Of a stretch of 64,000 bases of DNA, positions 38,254-47,661 are shown in pieces. The DNA comes from Coraliomargarita algicola. GTDB taxonomy: Bacteria; Verrucomicrobiota; Verrucomicrobiia; Opitutales; Coraliomargaritaceae. A program made the translations under genes and the position numbers. The number at the start of each line of letters is the position of its first letter. Position 1 is the stretch's first letter. The DNA lies in assembly GCF_033878955.1 (NCBI RefSeq), contig NZ_CP138858.1, forward strand, positions 1,178,001 through 1,242,000, written 5' to 3'. The notes under the pieces are model-generated. The model had not been told where the DNA came from, searched no databases, and worked only from the letters and a program-made list of their open reading frames with translations.

Positions 38254-38715
38254 ATGAATACTTACAAAGCAATCGCCGCCATGTCTGAGAATCGCGTCAT
38301 CGGGCACGCGGGTAAGATCCCCTGGCATTTGCCGGCAGATTTCAAATGGTTCAAGCAAACAACCATCGGCGGCATCTTGATCATGGGACGCAAGACCTAC
38401 GAGTCGATCGGACGCCCCCTACCGGGCCGCGACACCTACGTCCTCAGTCGCAGCCCTCAGCACATTCCGGGCGTACAACTCTTCCACGACCTCACAGAAC
38501 TTGAAGAGCTTCAAACCGATAAGACCATCTGGATCGCCGGTGGTGGCGAAATATACACACAGATGCTCGCTAAATGCAGCGAGCTTTACCTGACACGCGT
38601 GCACCGCACAGTGGAAGGCGATGCCTTTTTCCCTGAGTTCGAAGATCAATTCACCTTCGAGTCCACGATCGATCAGAATAAAGATTTCAGCATCGAACGC
38701 TGGGTTAAGAAATAG
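38254..38715 (+). CDS. folA: dihydrofolate reductase
   Basis: A 153-residue DHFR. Conserved blocks are 'AAMSENRVIGHAGKIPWHLPADFKWFKQTT' (substrate loop), 'IMGRKTYESIGRPLPGR' (NADPH), 'IWIAGGGEIYTQML' and 'YLTRVHRTVEGDAFFPEF'. It regenerates tetrahydrofolate after the thymidylate synthase step and is co-oriented with thyA 97 bases upstream. No leader riboswitch is recognised. Confidence 0.95.
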   Translation: MNTYKAIAAMSENRVIGHAGKIPWHLPADFKWFKQTTIGGILIMGRKTYESIGRPLPGRDTYVLSRSPQHIPGVQLFHDLTELEELQTDKTIWIAGGGEIYTQMLAKCSELYLTRVHRTVEGDAFFPEFEDQFTFESTIDQNKDFSIERWVKK

Positions 38716-38833
38716 TCGAGTGTTTCAACTGCATGGACTAATCTGGTCCCTCCCATAAAGAAAATCGACAATATCACCCAACGCACAAATCAATGATAGC
38801 ATAAGGTCTTCAAAATAAATTGTCGCGGAAGGA

Positions 38834-40221
38834 TCAATCCACGGTCGCATTCAACGCACGGGCTTTCTGTTTTTCCGCTCGCTCGCGCTCGGTTTCTTCA
38901 ATCTTTCGGGCTTTCTCCCGTTCCCATGCCTCCCGTGAAATCACATCAATCCCGCCACGTCGGCGAAACTTCAGCTCGCTGACATTGCCATGGGCAATGA
39001 GTCTCTGCGTGCCGTTGTCCGAATAAACCAAGCCGGCCGCGTGCACACCGAAACCATAGCCCTGAAACCCCGTGAAGGTGTTGTAAGCGATGACCTGCTT
39101 GAGCGGTTCCGGAAGCCCCTGGGTATTGACATAATAACCGCCGACATCGTGTGAGGCCAAATAGGCGAGATCCATGACCAGATTAAAACGCACATCCGAT
39201 TCCCAACCAAAACGACCGACACCAAAGCCCCGCTGCCCACCATCGATTCCCGAGTTGCCAACCCGGCGAATCACATTGCGCAACACATGATTCCGTAGCC
39301 CCCAGACCTGGACGCCTGCGGTCCGGCGCCCCAGCCAACCGATGTCTTCAATCAAACACTGCTCGAGAATGTTGTCCGAACCTTCCATTCGAACTCCACC
39401 ACCCCAGCTGTGCGCGATCCGATTGCGCCAGAGGCGATTCCCCTGCCCCGAAACATAGACCCCGCAGGAGGCATCCACCCGACCACCGTAATCGGTTGCC
39501 ATAAAAGCCGTCCAGGGCGAGGGATAAAGCACTTCGCAGTCGCGCACTTCGCAGCCGACCGCATCATCCATCCGGATGGAGGCCGCCTTGAAATGCAGCC
39601 CTTCGACCACGACATTTTTACGTTCCCGCAGATCCAGACCCCACAAGCGATGCCGCAGTTCGATGGCAGACGCGCCCACGGCACCGGGCACATACAGATA
39701 CAGCCGCTTTTGTTCCGGGTCCCAGAACCACTCTTCAGGCGCATCGAGCGCCGCCAGGCAATTGATAATGTAGCCCTTTCCCGCCCCCATCCGCGTGGTA
39801 TTCTGCTTGTTCCAGGGACGATGACCAAAGGCAAAAACTTTCACGACCTCACCTTCGGTCGATAGGATGCGACCGGTGCATGCGGTAAAAGGATTCCGAC
39901 CGTGCATGCCCGAATAAACAGCGCCGGCGAAGTAATTGTCCGGATAGTCCTCCAAGGCCGCGATTTTAACAATGCTCTGATCCGGCTCGGGCGGCATGAT
40001 AATCTCCGTCGGCAGGTAGTTTTCCTTGTCTAAGACAGCAGCGTTGCCTCTTCGCCCATATCGGGGAAGCGGGCCAGCTTCATGCGCTTGCCGTCGACGA
40101 AGACTTGCCAAACTTTTTGCGGCGCAGGAATCGTTTGAATGTTCTCCTTGAAATCATCCCACGGCTCGGCAACCAGATCGCAGCCATTCATCGCAGCAAG
40201 CGAATGAAGGCCCCACAACAT
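38834..40221 (-). pseudogene. right-handed beta-helix protein, 5'-truncated and frameshifted
   Basis: The main frame (40111-38834) has parallel beta-helix repeats: 'RKNVVVEGLHFKAASIRMDDAVGCEVRDCEVLYPS', 'GNRLWRNRIAHSWGGGVRMEGSDNILEQCLIEDIG', 'NHVLRNVIRRVGNSGIDGG'. Such proteins bind or cleave polysaccharides. The upstream segment 40221-40030 ('QKVWQVFVDGKRMKLARFPDMGEEATLL') belongs to the same protein but in another frame; about one base is missing near 40035. Upstream of 40221 the frame is closed by stops, and there is no signal peptide or first repeat, so the 5' end is lost. Its 5' break abuts another 5'-truncated ORF pointing the opposite way. The C-terminus is charged and coiled ('WEREKARKIEETERERAEKQKA'). 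Confidence 0.7.
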
Positions 40222-40264
40222 ACCTGCATTTTCGAAAACGCGCTATCACTGAAACACGTGATAA

Positions 40265-41038
40265 GATTCAATTATTGAAACTAGGTATCAAGCTGAAGCC
40301 GCCCGAAAAGCCGAACGCATCGCCGAACTCGAAAAAGCCACCGTCAAATCCGAAGGCCGCACCACGCTCGCAAACGGGCAAGAAGTCATCATCCGCGAAG
40401 TCGAACCACCGCCAAACGTAGGGGCGTCACTCGTGACGCCCGCCGCAGCAAAGCCCGAACCTTCAGGCAATCCACAAGCACTCGACCTTTCGCAACTCAG
40501 CCCCGAGCAACTCGCTCACTACGAAGCATGGCAAGCTCGCTCTCACAAAGAGCAACAAGTCATCATGCTCTCGGCCACTGTTTACGAGCACGCAGTCACC
40601 CGCCTAAGCTGGCGCTTTGCCGACGGAAGCGAACCCTCAGAATACATCGCATTTACGAACGCAGATTTCAATCTATTACGCGGCACCCACGCGCTCAGCA
40701 CCGACTCGCACGATTTCACCTTTTTCATGGGGATTGGCGACGCTTCCAGCGAGGACAACCCTTACAGCAACAAAACCGTACCCGACCTATCTAATTTTTC
40801 CAACCAGCGCAGCGAGTATCTCGTGATTCAAGGCGCCCCCGAACACGAAGCCGCGTTCGCTGGCATCGAAGCGCTGCTGGCGCACTATGACACCAATTTA
40901 GCCGAGCTAAAAATCAAACAGCAACGACGCGAAGCACTCACGGCGGCCAAGCAACGCTATGATGCCAAGCATCCACAGACAGAGCCCGAGCCCTTCATCA
41001 TGGAGTTCTGGGTACCCGAGAAATCGGCTAAACCGTAG
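40265..41038 (+). CDS. hypothetical protein, probably 5'-truncated
   Basis: The frame is open from just after a TAA at 40262, yet no ATG, GTG or TTG occurs until the GTG at 40433. That codon lies inside a REP-like palindrome, so it is a doubtful start. Upstream residues 'RYQAEAARKAERIAELEKATVKSEGRTTLANGQEVIIREV' look genuinely coding (coiled coil plus a small beta segment). The rest includes 'LSWRFADGSEPSEYIAFTNADFNLLRGTHAL' and a second helical segment 'LAELKIKQQRREALTAAKQRYDAKHP'. Not recognised. It ends 56 bases before the large secreted protein. Confidence 0.5.
   Translation, partial: DSIIETRYQAEAARKAERIAELEKATVKSEGRTTLANGQEVIIREVEPPPNVGASLVTPAAAKPEPSGNPQALDLSQLSPEQLAHYEAWQARSHKEQQVIMLSATVYEHAVTRLSWRFADGSEPSEYIAFTNADFNLLRGTHALSTDSHDFTFFMGIGDASSEDNPYSNKTVPDLSNFSNQRSEYLVIQGAPEHEAAFAGIEALLAHYDTNLAELKIKQQRREALTAAKQRYDAKHPQTEPEPFIMEFWVPEKSAKP
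40422..40441. repeat. REP-like perfect palindrome inside an ORF
   Basis: GGGCGTCAC-TC-GTGACGCCC: 9-bp perfect arms, 2-nt centre. It is translated in frame as '(G)ASLVTP' within a Pro/Ala-rich linker of the surrounding ORF. The core GCGTCAC/GTGACGC recalls the GTGACGCC...TCACGTCA words near 880 and 1078. Confidence 0.7.
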
Positions 41039-41094
41039 CGGGGTTGATTTATCGCCCCATCCGATCGCAGTAACCGATTCCGATTAAAAATAAG

Positions 41095-43698
41095 ATGCAT
41101 ACCACGCCCAAGTCTTGCGCACAGCAAAGCGTCGCTATCTTCGCTTACATCGCTGCGGCCGGTATGCTCTCCGCGACAGTCGCCCCAGAAAGCGAACTTG
41201 AGGCGACCAAGCCCACAGTGCAAATAACAAAAGTGGACGGTACTCACCTGCGCATCGACTGGTCAGCGCACCCGCATGTCTACTACTTCGTCGAAGGTTC
41301 CAACGACTTGATCAACTGGATTCCTGTAAAACTGTTCAAAGACAACGTGGGGATCGGCAGTTTAACGCATGGGATAACCGTGAGAAATCCGAAGGAGTTT
41401 CAACGCCTCAGCCTCGACCACGACGTCAGTTACACCGCGACTACAGGCGGACTCAACTTAGCCGAAGCCTACGCCGCCGGCACCGACCCAAACCAGATCG
41501 ATAGCGATGGCGACGGCGAATCCGACTCGGTCGAAATCGCCAACGGCACCGACCCAAACTACGATGAGACCCGCGACGATCCTAATGGTGACTACGATGA
41601 AGATGGTTTGACCAACGCCGAGGAACATACCATTGAAACTTTTCCCAAGGACGCGGATAGCGACGACGACAATGTCATCGACGGCGAAGATGGCTGGCCG
41701 CATTGCAAAGATCTAGCACCGGCGCGACTGGCAAAACCTAGTTACGTTGTAATTCCGATCCATGAAGGTTCATCATCGACGCGTCTCTATTTCGGAGAGA
41801 TTAACAACAACACGCATGCCTTGTTCGCAACCAGTGAAGACGGAGCAAGTGCACATTATTATTTCAATTGGAGCGAAAGTGAATCGCAGCTGTTGCCAGA
41901 AATAACAAATTCCGCAGAATATTCTTACTATGGCGACTACTTCGGCTTAACCGATCAAAATTACTTTTTGCGAGATGGCGTAGTGAACTCCCCTCCAGAT
42001 GGCGACTATCCCTTGCCAGCACTCTTCCTTGATGGAGATCTTCAATTTGAAATCAGTAGCTTGGTAGAATTCCCGCCGTTGGACGATCGAGATCCTCAAG
42101 AAGCATATGCCTATGTAAATTTAGTTCTGCCGAATGGTAGAATCCGAGGAATACAAGATGATTGGTATGATGGCCCCGCTGAAGCGGCAATCGAGTGGGA
42201 TACCACCGGGGAGCCGTTCGCCATGCCTAATAGTTTCGATTTTGCGACTGAGTATGCTGTTTATGCGTACGCAGTGAACTCTCAGGGAGTCGGACTAGCC
42301 CATGCAGAAGGTCAGAATGCGATCACACTCGAAGTATGGGATAATTATTTCGGAGTATGGAAGGCCACAGACGACAGTTTTATCACCTTAAAGACCGTCC
42401 CCGCAAATGAGTGGTGGAATTACGAAGATTTTCCGGAAGATTCACGCATTAACAACAAGAATACGATCACGACCCAAGGTAGTTATGGCACTCGTCTATG
42501 GGTAGATAAGCGAGCGGGGATTCGCAATGATCAATCCGTCAATGCCAACCTGACGATTTCTGACTTGGAAGTGATTGACTGGGAGGCGAATTGGGGCGAT
42601 GCTCCACCCATTAACCTCAACATCGACATGCGTGGTTTTGATACAACAAGGATATGGCAAAACGCCCAGTGGCTGGAGGTAGAGGAACTTATACCATCAG
42701 CAATGGAGCCGAATCCTCAATGGTCAAACATACAGATATACGACATGAACGACCACGGAAACTGTATAGCCCAAGCAACCAATACGGACGGCAAGCAATG
42801 TGTCGTGCTGCTACTCAAGATGGACGTGGAGTATAAGTTTGGAGACGAAACTGAATGGCAACCTCTTGATCAAGAAGACATCCAGAGAATACCCCTTGAT
42901 AAGATTTCAAAGTTCAGAATTAGCGGCTTAGACTCACTTCCACAGAGTGTGCAGGATTCGATAACTTGGGAGGGGACGTTTGGGGAAGAGAAGTCTGGCC
43001 TTGAGGTAGAGTTTGATCAGACACCTGTTGTTGCTGGCAGCGATGGAGATACTAAAGAACTCGAAGTGACACTGAATGAATTTAGATTATTCCTTAAAGA
43101 GTTTTTAGTCTATGATTACGTCTTAGGAATACATTCAAACACTGCTCCTGGTCATCCTGATTATGATTCTGGTCATGCTTGGATATCGCTATCGAAAATT
43201 AGTTTTGAAAACGGTGCTCTTAACATTTGGGACATGAACACTTACGGATTGTATCCTGATTTTCATTCATCGACACCTGAGGATCCTGGTAATTTAAACT
43301 CCGATGTTCGTCTCAATATAGAGGGATCTTCATCTGGCGGGTATGATCGCTATTATCTACTGTCGCCATCGGAAAAGGACAGGTTGTTAGAATTTGTTGA
43401 GCAAACGAAAACATGGAGTCCCTTATATAACTGCACAGATTTTGCCACAGAAGCAGTAGACTATGCTGTAGGAGAGAGCATTGATCCTCACGAACCCATT
43501 GAGATACTTGGATACAATCTGTCGTTTGCTACACCAAGGACGCTATCAGCAGAATTAGGGAGCTTTGACACGACTACGCTCGAGGATCCGGATAAAGGGG
43601 GAGAGGAAGCAAACTCGATTCCTGGAGCAGGTAGTTTTGGAGGCTCTAGCTTCACTGATAACTATGAAGATTACATCATCGACAGCTTGAATCTATGA
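41095..43698 (+). CDS. large secreted protein with TSP3-type Ca-binding repeats and permuted papain-like C-terminal domain (putative toxin/effector)
   Basis: 867 residues. A weakly hydrophobic N-terminus ('SVAIFAYIAAAGMLSATVA') may be a signal peptide. Next is a Verrucomicrobial surface-type domain ('YYFVEGSNDLINWIPV'), then acidic calcium-binding repeats ('AGTDPNQIDSDGDGESDSVEIANGTDPN', 'DYDEDGLTNAEE', 'DADSDDDNVIDGEDGW'). The C-terminal ~190 residues carry 'GHAWISL' (His694), 'YGLYPD', 'DVRLN', 'RYYLLSP', 'YNCTDFATEAVDY' (Cys780) and 'ATPRTLSAEL'. The His-before-Cys order matches permuted NlpC/P60-papain-like folds and resembles C-terminal modules of polymorphic toxins. The coding sequence becomes visibly AT-richer after about 41740. 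It overlaps the next gene by 4 bases. Confidence 0.7.
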   Translation: MHTTPKSCAQQSVAIFAYIAAAGMLSATVAPESELEATKPTVQITKVDGTHLRIDWSAHPHVYYFVEGSNDLINWIPVKLFKDNVGIGSLTHGITVRNPKEFQRLSLDHDVSYTATTGGLNLAEAYAAGTDPNQIDSDGDGESDSVEIANGTDPNYDETRDDPNGDYDEDGLTNAEEHTIETFPKDADSDDDNVIDGEDGWPHCKDLAPARLAKPSYVVIPIHEGSSSTRLYFGEINNNTHALFATSEDGASAHYYFNWSESESQLLPEITNSAEYSYYGDYFGLTDQNYFLRDGVVNSPPDGDYPLPALFLDGDLQFEISSLVEFPPLDDRDPQEAYAYVNLVLPNGRIRGIQDDWYDGPAEAAIEWDTTGEPFAMPNSFDFATEYAVYAYAVNSQGVGLAHAEGQNAITLEVWDNYFGVWKATDDSFITLKTVPANEWWNYEDFPEDSRINNKNTITTQGSYGTRLWVDKRAGIRNDQSVNANLTISDLEVIDWEANWGDAPPINLNIDMRGFDTTRIWQNAQWLEVEELIPSAMEPNPQWSNIQIYDMNDHGNCIAQATNTDGKQCVVLLLKMDVEYKFGDETEWQPLDQEDIQRIPLDKISKFRISGLDSLPQSVQDSITWEGTFGEEKSGLEVEFDQTPVVAGSDGDTKELEVTLNEFRLFLKEFLVYDYVLGIHSNTAPGHPDYDSGHAWISLSKISFENGALNIWDMNTYGLYPDFHSSTPEDPGNLNSDVRLNIEGSSSGGYDRYYLLSPSEKDRLLEFVEQTKTWSPLYNCTDFATEAVDYAVGESIDPHEPIEILGYNLSFATPRTLSAELGSFDTTTLEDPDKGGEEANSIPGAGSFGGSSFTDNYEDYIIDSLNL

Positions 43699-44414
43699 AA
43701 CGGCTACACTTCTTAACTATCCATCTCTTTTTCTGTTTTGTCGCATCGTTTGCGTTTGGCCAAACTGACTCAATTTTTGATTCAATTAAGGAGGGAAGGC
43801 TCAGTGAGGTAGTTTCGTTTTTAAGCGAAGGCGGAGATGTTAACGCTCGATCTTCAAGTGGAACTCTGTTAATGCAAGCGGCTCGTTACCAACAAGTCGA
43901 AATAGTGAACCTTTTGCTGAGTGAAGGAGCAGATGTAAGTCTTCGTGGTAGCTCTGGTTTTAATGTGATGGAACAACTCAATAGTTACATCAATCGTTCT
44001 GGGGTTAATCGCGAGCGAATGATTAAGAGTTTGCGAAGAATGGGACATAGTGAAGATTTTATAAAAAAGCAGTCTGAACAATACGTGATCGCTGAATTTT
44101 CTGGTAGTGATCGCGACTTAGAGCGTTGGACAGAAATACGTGATCTAATTCAGAATTTGAAGGTTGATCCTACCCTCTCAGAGACTTCCTCCAAACCTCC
44201 AATTGCTGAAACTTCCGCACGCGCACCCGTCGCCACAGTCGAGGCAATAGAGGAACTTCCAACGGTGGAATCCGAAGTTAAAGAACTCACCGAGATTATA
44301 CCTGTTGAAGTGTCTGAAGAAACTTCCGAGCAATCCTCAAACTGGTGGCTGTGGTTGGTCGGTTTACTGGTTGTCGTTGGTGGTATTGGCCTGGTGGTTC
44401 GTCTCAAGAGCTAG
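43695..44414 (+). CDS. exported ankyrin-repeat protein with C-terminal anchor (putative immunity protein)
   Basis: 239 residues, starting within the stop of the preceding gene (ATGA overlap). A signal peptide (residues 1-22, 'LFFCFVASFAFG') precedes ankyrin repeats at about 28-95 ('GRLSEVVSFLSEGGDVNARSSSGTLLMQAARYQQVEIVNLLLSEGADVSLRGSSGFN'). Then come a Pro/Glu/Thr-rich spacer and a C-terminal membrane helix ('WWLWLVGLLVVVGGIGLVVRL'). The topology puts the ankyrin domain outside the cytoplasm, tethered to the inner membrane. Ankyrin proteins are a known class of immunity protein next to polymorphic toxins. Here coupling, shared AT-rich composition and topology support such a role; this is inference. 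Confidence 0.7.
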   Translation: MKRLHFLTIHLFFCFVASFAFGQTDSIFDSIKEGRLSEVVSFLSEGGDVNARSSSGTLLMQAARYQQVEIVNLLLSEGADVSLRGSSGFNVMEQLNSYINRSGVNRERMIKSLRRMGHSEDFIKKQSEQYVIAEFSGSDRDLERWTEIRDLIQNLKVDPTLSETSSKPPIAETSARAPVATVEAIEELPTVESEVKELTEIIPVEVSEETSEQSSNWWLWLVGLLVVVGGIGLVVRLKS

Positions 44415-45010
44415 TCATCCGTCTTCGCTAAAGCTACGCCGTGACAAAAGATGCCGTTCGCTCCGTCCTCCGAGATCGAATCTCGATCCTTCGTCCTACG
44501 CTTCGGCAACTCGCTGCCGCGTAATATGAGCTGCCTTCGATATCTTAACCGTTTCTCCGATCAACTTGGCAACGCCGCCCCGGGCAATCCACGATCTACG
44601 GTTGCAATCAACCGTCCCACCGCAGCCCCGCCTGAGGAGCCCCCGTTTTGCAGGTGAGGCCGTCCCCCGATTCACTTCGTTCATTCCCCTACGGCGGGGC
44701 TTCCAGCTTACCGCCCTAGCGACCTTATGCCTAGTTTCCACTACTTTTGTGCGTCTAGCGCCCAGCGGGCACCCTCGATCCTCTCACCCTCCGCTTCGCT
44801 TCGGGCACAATTACATCGCTAACCCACAACTAATCATAGAAAAATACAGGCATCTTTAACTGATGGATGTATCTTGGCTTCAAGGTGACTGGCGTTGAAT
44901 TAAGTCCCCAGTAAAGAAGAATCCGAGGCTCTGCTCAGGCACACCTGATCAATTGAATCAAATTGAGATACTGTCGTCGAGAGAAGAACAAGCGAACAAC
45001 ACGGCAGAAC
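44415..45010. other. long non-coding gap with degraded repeat-like sequence
   Basis: No gene is supported. The first half is GC-rich and contains CTTCGCTAAAGCTACG and CTACGCTTCGGCAAC words typical of dispersed Verrucomicrobial repeats. A minus-strand frame (44741-44496) translates as a Cys/Arg-rich peptide ('GTASPAKRGLLRRGCGG', 'GGVAKLIGETVKIS') that resembles no protein I know. The part after 44820 is AT-richer and featureless. Confidence 0.4.
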
Positions 45011-45030
45011 CATGGACAGGAGTGTCCATG
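45011..45030. terminator. perfect hairpin downstream of the sulfatase operon
   Basis: CATGGACA-GGAG-TGTCCATG, an 8-bp perfect stem 14 bases past the stop of the leftmost sulfatase. No T-tract follows on the minus strand, so it may protect the 3' end or act with Rho; on the plus strand CTCCTTTT follows. Confidence 0.45.
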
Positions 45031-45044
45031 CTCCTTTTCCGACT

Positions 45045-46397
45045 CTAAGAACGTGGTGGCAGCAGACTTTGTGGATTCATATCGCTGCCTTCGACATCGA
45101 CATCGCCGAGCTCGGCACGGACTTCGTCTGCTTTTTTGAGTAAGGCGTCCAACACTTCGGGATAGTCGGCCGCCACATTGTGCGTCTCACCGATGTCCGC
45201 ATCGAGATTGAACAACTTCGGTTCCTTGAGCACTTGCTTGGCCATCAAGCGGCCTCCCCAGAAGGGCATATCGGATCGTTCGCGGGGCAAATGCAGCTTC
45301 CACTTGCCCTGACGAATGCATTGTAAGTTGCGGCCGTTATAATAATAAAAATAGGCATGCGGGCTTTCCGTGCTGTGCCCGGTCAGAATGTCGGCGATGT
45401 TCCGGCCGTCGATCACACGATCCGTGGGCAGCGCCACTCCCGCAAGCTCACAGAACAGCGGAAAGAAATCCATACTGCCAACCATTGTATCGGACACCGT
45501 GCCGGCGGGTATCCGCCCCGGCCAGCGAAAGATGCCCGGCACACGATGCCCGCCCTCCATGGTAATGTATTTACTGCCCGCCAATGGGCCGGTCGATCCA
45601 CGGGCGGCCGCGCCATTGTCCGAAGTAAAGACCACCAGGGTATTGTCATCGATCCCGTTGTCTTTGAGCGCCTGCAGAATACGTCCGGTGCTATCGTCCA
45701 GTTCCAGGATACAATCCGCATAAACGCCCAGCTTGGATTGCTTCTTAAAACGTGGATGCGGCGCCAAGGGCAAATGTGGAATGTGGTGCGCGAGGTAGAG
45801 CATGAAAGGCCCGTCTTTTTCACGCTCGATGAACTTGATCGCCTCCTTGGTGTAGATTTGAGTGAGCTGACTGAAATCGGTCGGATCCATGATCACTTCG
45901 TCGCGGCCACGTGTCAGAACTTTCTTCTCCATCATCAGAGACTCATCGAAGCCTGCGTCCAGTGGATGCGCACCGTCGAGATGCGCCCCCAGGTGCCACT
46001 TCCCGATCAAACTGGTGGTATAGCCAGCCTCTTTCAAAAGTTCGGGAAAGGTGATCTCCTTGGGGTCGAGTCCTTGAAACACCGGGTTGCCGTTACGCAT
46101 CGGATAGCGCCCGGTCAGCAAGGACGCCCGTGAGGGTCCGCAGACATTGGCGGGAATCAGAAAATCGGTAAAGCGCATGCCCTCCTCTGCCAGACGGTCG
46201 ATGTTGGGCGACTTCACTTTCTTACCGCCATAGCAAGTAAGGTCACCGTAGCCCAGATCATCCGCAAACAGGACGATGATGTTGGGCTTCGATCCGCTGA
46301 CAAGGGGTGACGGACTCTGTGCCGTCGCCAGTGAAGTCAGCAAGCCCCCAAGTAGGATAAGGGCGAGCCTCTGTAGTTTAGATAGCTTCATAATCAT
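45045..46397 (-). CDS. secreted formylglycine-dependent sulfatase (S1 family)
   Basis: A 450-residue arylsulfatase-like enzyme with signal peptide ('LALILLGGLLTSLATAQ'). The maturation motif CxPSR is C86 in 'NVCGPSRASLLTGRYPMR'; C86 would be converted to formylglycine. The metal-binding aspartates are in 'VLFADDLGYGDL' (46-47), and 'SDNGAA' and 'GKWHLG' carry further active-site residues. It releases sulfate from a carbohydrate; the exact substrate needs S1 subfamily assignment. Last gene of a five-gene minus-strand cluster, 18 bases after the GH-like gene. No maturase gene is in the window. Confidence 0.93.
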   Translation of the reverse strand: MIMKLSKLQRLALILLGGLLTSLATAQSPSPLVSGSKPNIIVLFADDLGYGDLTCYGGKKVKSPNIDRLAEEGMRFTDFLIPANVCGPSRASLLTGRYPMRNGNPVFQGLDPKEITFPELLKEAGYTTSLIGKWHLGAHLDGAHPLDAGFDESLMMEKKVLTRGRDEVIMDPTDFSQLTQIYTKEAIKFIEREKDGPFMLYLAHHIPHLPLAPHPRFKKQSKLGVYADCILELDDSTGRILQALKDNGIDDNTLVVFTSDNGAAARGSTGPLAGSKYITMEGGHRVPGIFRWPGRIPAGTVSDTMVGSMDFFPLFCELAGVALPTDRVIDGRNIADILTGHSTESPHAYFYYYNGRNLQCIRQGKWKLHLPRERSDMPFWGGRLMAKQVLKEPKLFNLDADIGETHNVAADYPEVLDALLKKADEVRAELGDVDVEGSDMNPQSLLPPRS

Positions 46398-46415
46398 TGT
46401 GAACAGTCCGAAAGG

Positions 46416-47654
46416 CTAGCGTTTGAGAAACTCACAGCTTCCATTCCCCAGATCGAGTATCACTTCGACGTGTTCAAACTTCCTGCGCCAGACGTCGCCC
46501 CTTCGCTTTCCATCTTCCAGAGGCGCTCCCAGGGGCATCGTCCACTCTGGAAAGGGCTGCACATTTTTAAACAAATCCGTGCCGGCATGATTGGCCAAAG
46601 GCTCGACAGCATATTTAAAATACGAGTGCTCCCCCGCTGCGATGAGAAAGATCGCGAGTTTGAAGTCAAAATAAGCATAAATCTCCGCCAATTCGTTCTG
46701 TTCTTTAGGCTTCAGCTTGTTCCAAAATTCGGGCATCGCCGCACGCGCTTTCTCCTGCTTTTGCGCGAGCGAAAGCTCTGGCACCGGCGTGGGCTTGCGA
46801 TCACTCATGGTTAAGCGAATCATCTTCCCGGCTTTTACCGCTTCTTGTATATACGCAATACCCTTGTGTGCATTCTTCACGTAGCCGCCCCCCATACGCT
46901 CAAAAGATTCGATATAAGCGCAATGGATATAGTCATTCACATACTGCATGTTGCCGCCCGGCCGATTCACTCGCAGGAAATTTCCGGTCAAAACCACTTC
47001 ATCCGCAAACTCGTCCCGACAGGCAGCCAGCAAGGGCTTCAGACCTTGATCCCGATAATCCTTAGCGACCAACTCTCCTTTAAAATTAACACGCTTCCCC
47101 CCTCGCCGACCGCAATCGAGTGCCTTGACCAGTGCATCTATAAAGAAGCTTTGCCCTTCTCCATTCTGGATCTGCTTCCGCGCCTGACTCATCCACCAAT
47201 CGCGCATCCCGGGTTCCAATAGATTATAATAAGGGCAATCGCCCCCCACGACCGGCGTTCCATCCGCATGATACAGATAGTGCTCCGGATGGGTCGCAAA
47301 ATGCCCTTTTTTTAGATTCATGCTGCCGTAATCCTTTTCCAGATTCATGTAGCCCACACCATATAAACGGTCGGGGTATCTGGCCGTAAACTTCTCCAAT
47401 GAGCCTGAAACACCAATCACCTTTGAAGCCTGACAGATGATATCGATTTCGCGGTCGGTAAATTCGCCACGCTTTCGAAGATATAGCCAACGCTGTGGGG
47501 TCTCCCAGGAATAAGGTGAGATCTTCTCCAAATGCTTTGGCAAATAACTCATCATCTCTTCCGGCGTCATCGCGAACGCATTGGAGCTCAGTAGGAACGA
47601 TGCAAGGAAGCAGAGCGCACCTGCCATCATGAATCTAAGATCGCTGGTTTTCAT
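46416..47654 (-). CDS. secreted putative glycoside hydrolase (GHL15-like)
   Basis: A protein of about 412 residues from ATG 47654 with signal peptide ('FMMAGALCFLASFLLSSNAFA'). The GTG at 47681 would overlap the upstream sulfatase and is less likely. Blocks such as 'WLYLRKRGEFTDREIDIICQASKVIGVSGS', 'HFATHPEHYLYHADGTPV', 'MRDWWMSQARKQIQNGEGQSFFIDALVKAL' and 'YVNDYIHCAYIESFERMGGG' look like a TIM-barrel with acidic residues at strand ends, as in the hypothetical glycosyl hydrolase family GHL15. Catalytic residues cannot be assigned with confidence. Flanked by sulfatases at 7- and 18-base spacing, so co-transcribed. Confidence 0.65.
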   Translation of the reverse strand: MKTSDLRFMMAGALCFLASFLLSSNAFAMTPEEMMSYLPKHLEKISPYSWETPQRWLYLRKRGEFTDREIDIICQASKVIGVSGSLEKFTARYPDRLYGVGYMNLEKDYGSMNLKKGHFATHPEHYLYHADGTPVVGGDCPYYNLLEPGMRDWWMSQARKQIQNGEGQSFFIDALVKALDCGRRGGKRVNFKGELVAKDYRDQGLKPLLAACRDEFADEVVLTGNFLRVNRPGGNMQYVNDYIHCAYIESFERMGGGYVKNAHKGIAYIQEAVKAGKMIRLTMSDRKPTPVPELSLAQKQEKARAAMPEFWNKLKPKEQNELAEIYAYFDFKLAIFLIAAGEHSYFKYAVEPLANHAGTDLFKNVQPFPEWTMPLGAPLEDGKRRGDVWRRKFEHVEVILDLGNGSCEFLKR

Positions 47655-47661
47655 AGCGCAT

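Noticed and set aside
44496..44741. 81-codon minus-strand ORF downstream of the ankyrin gene
   Set aside because: Cys/Arg-rich composition and repeat-like DNA; no recognisable homology, start signal or partner.
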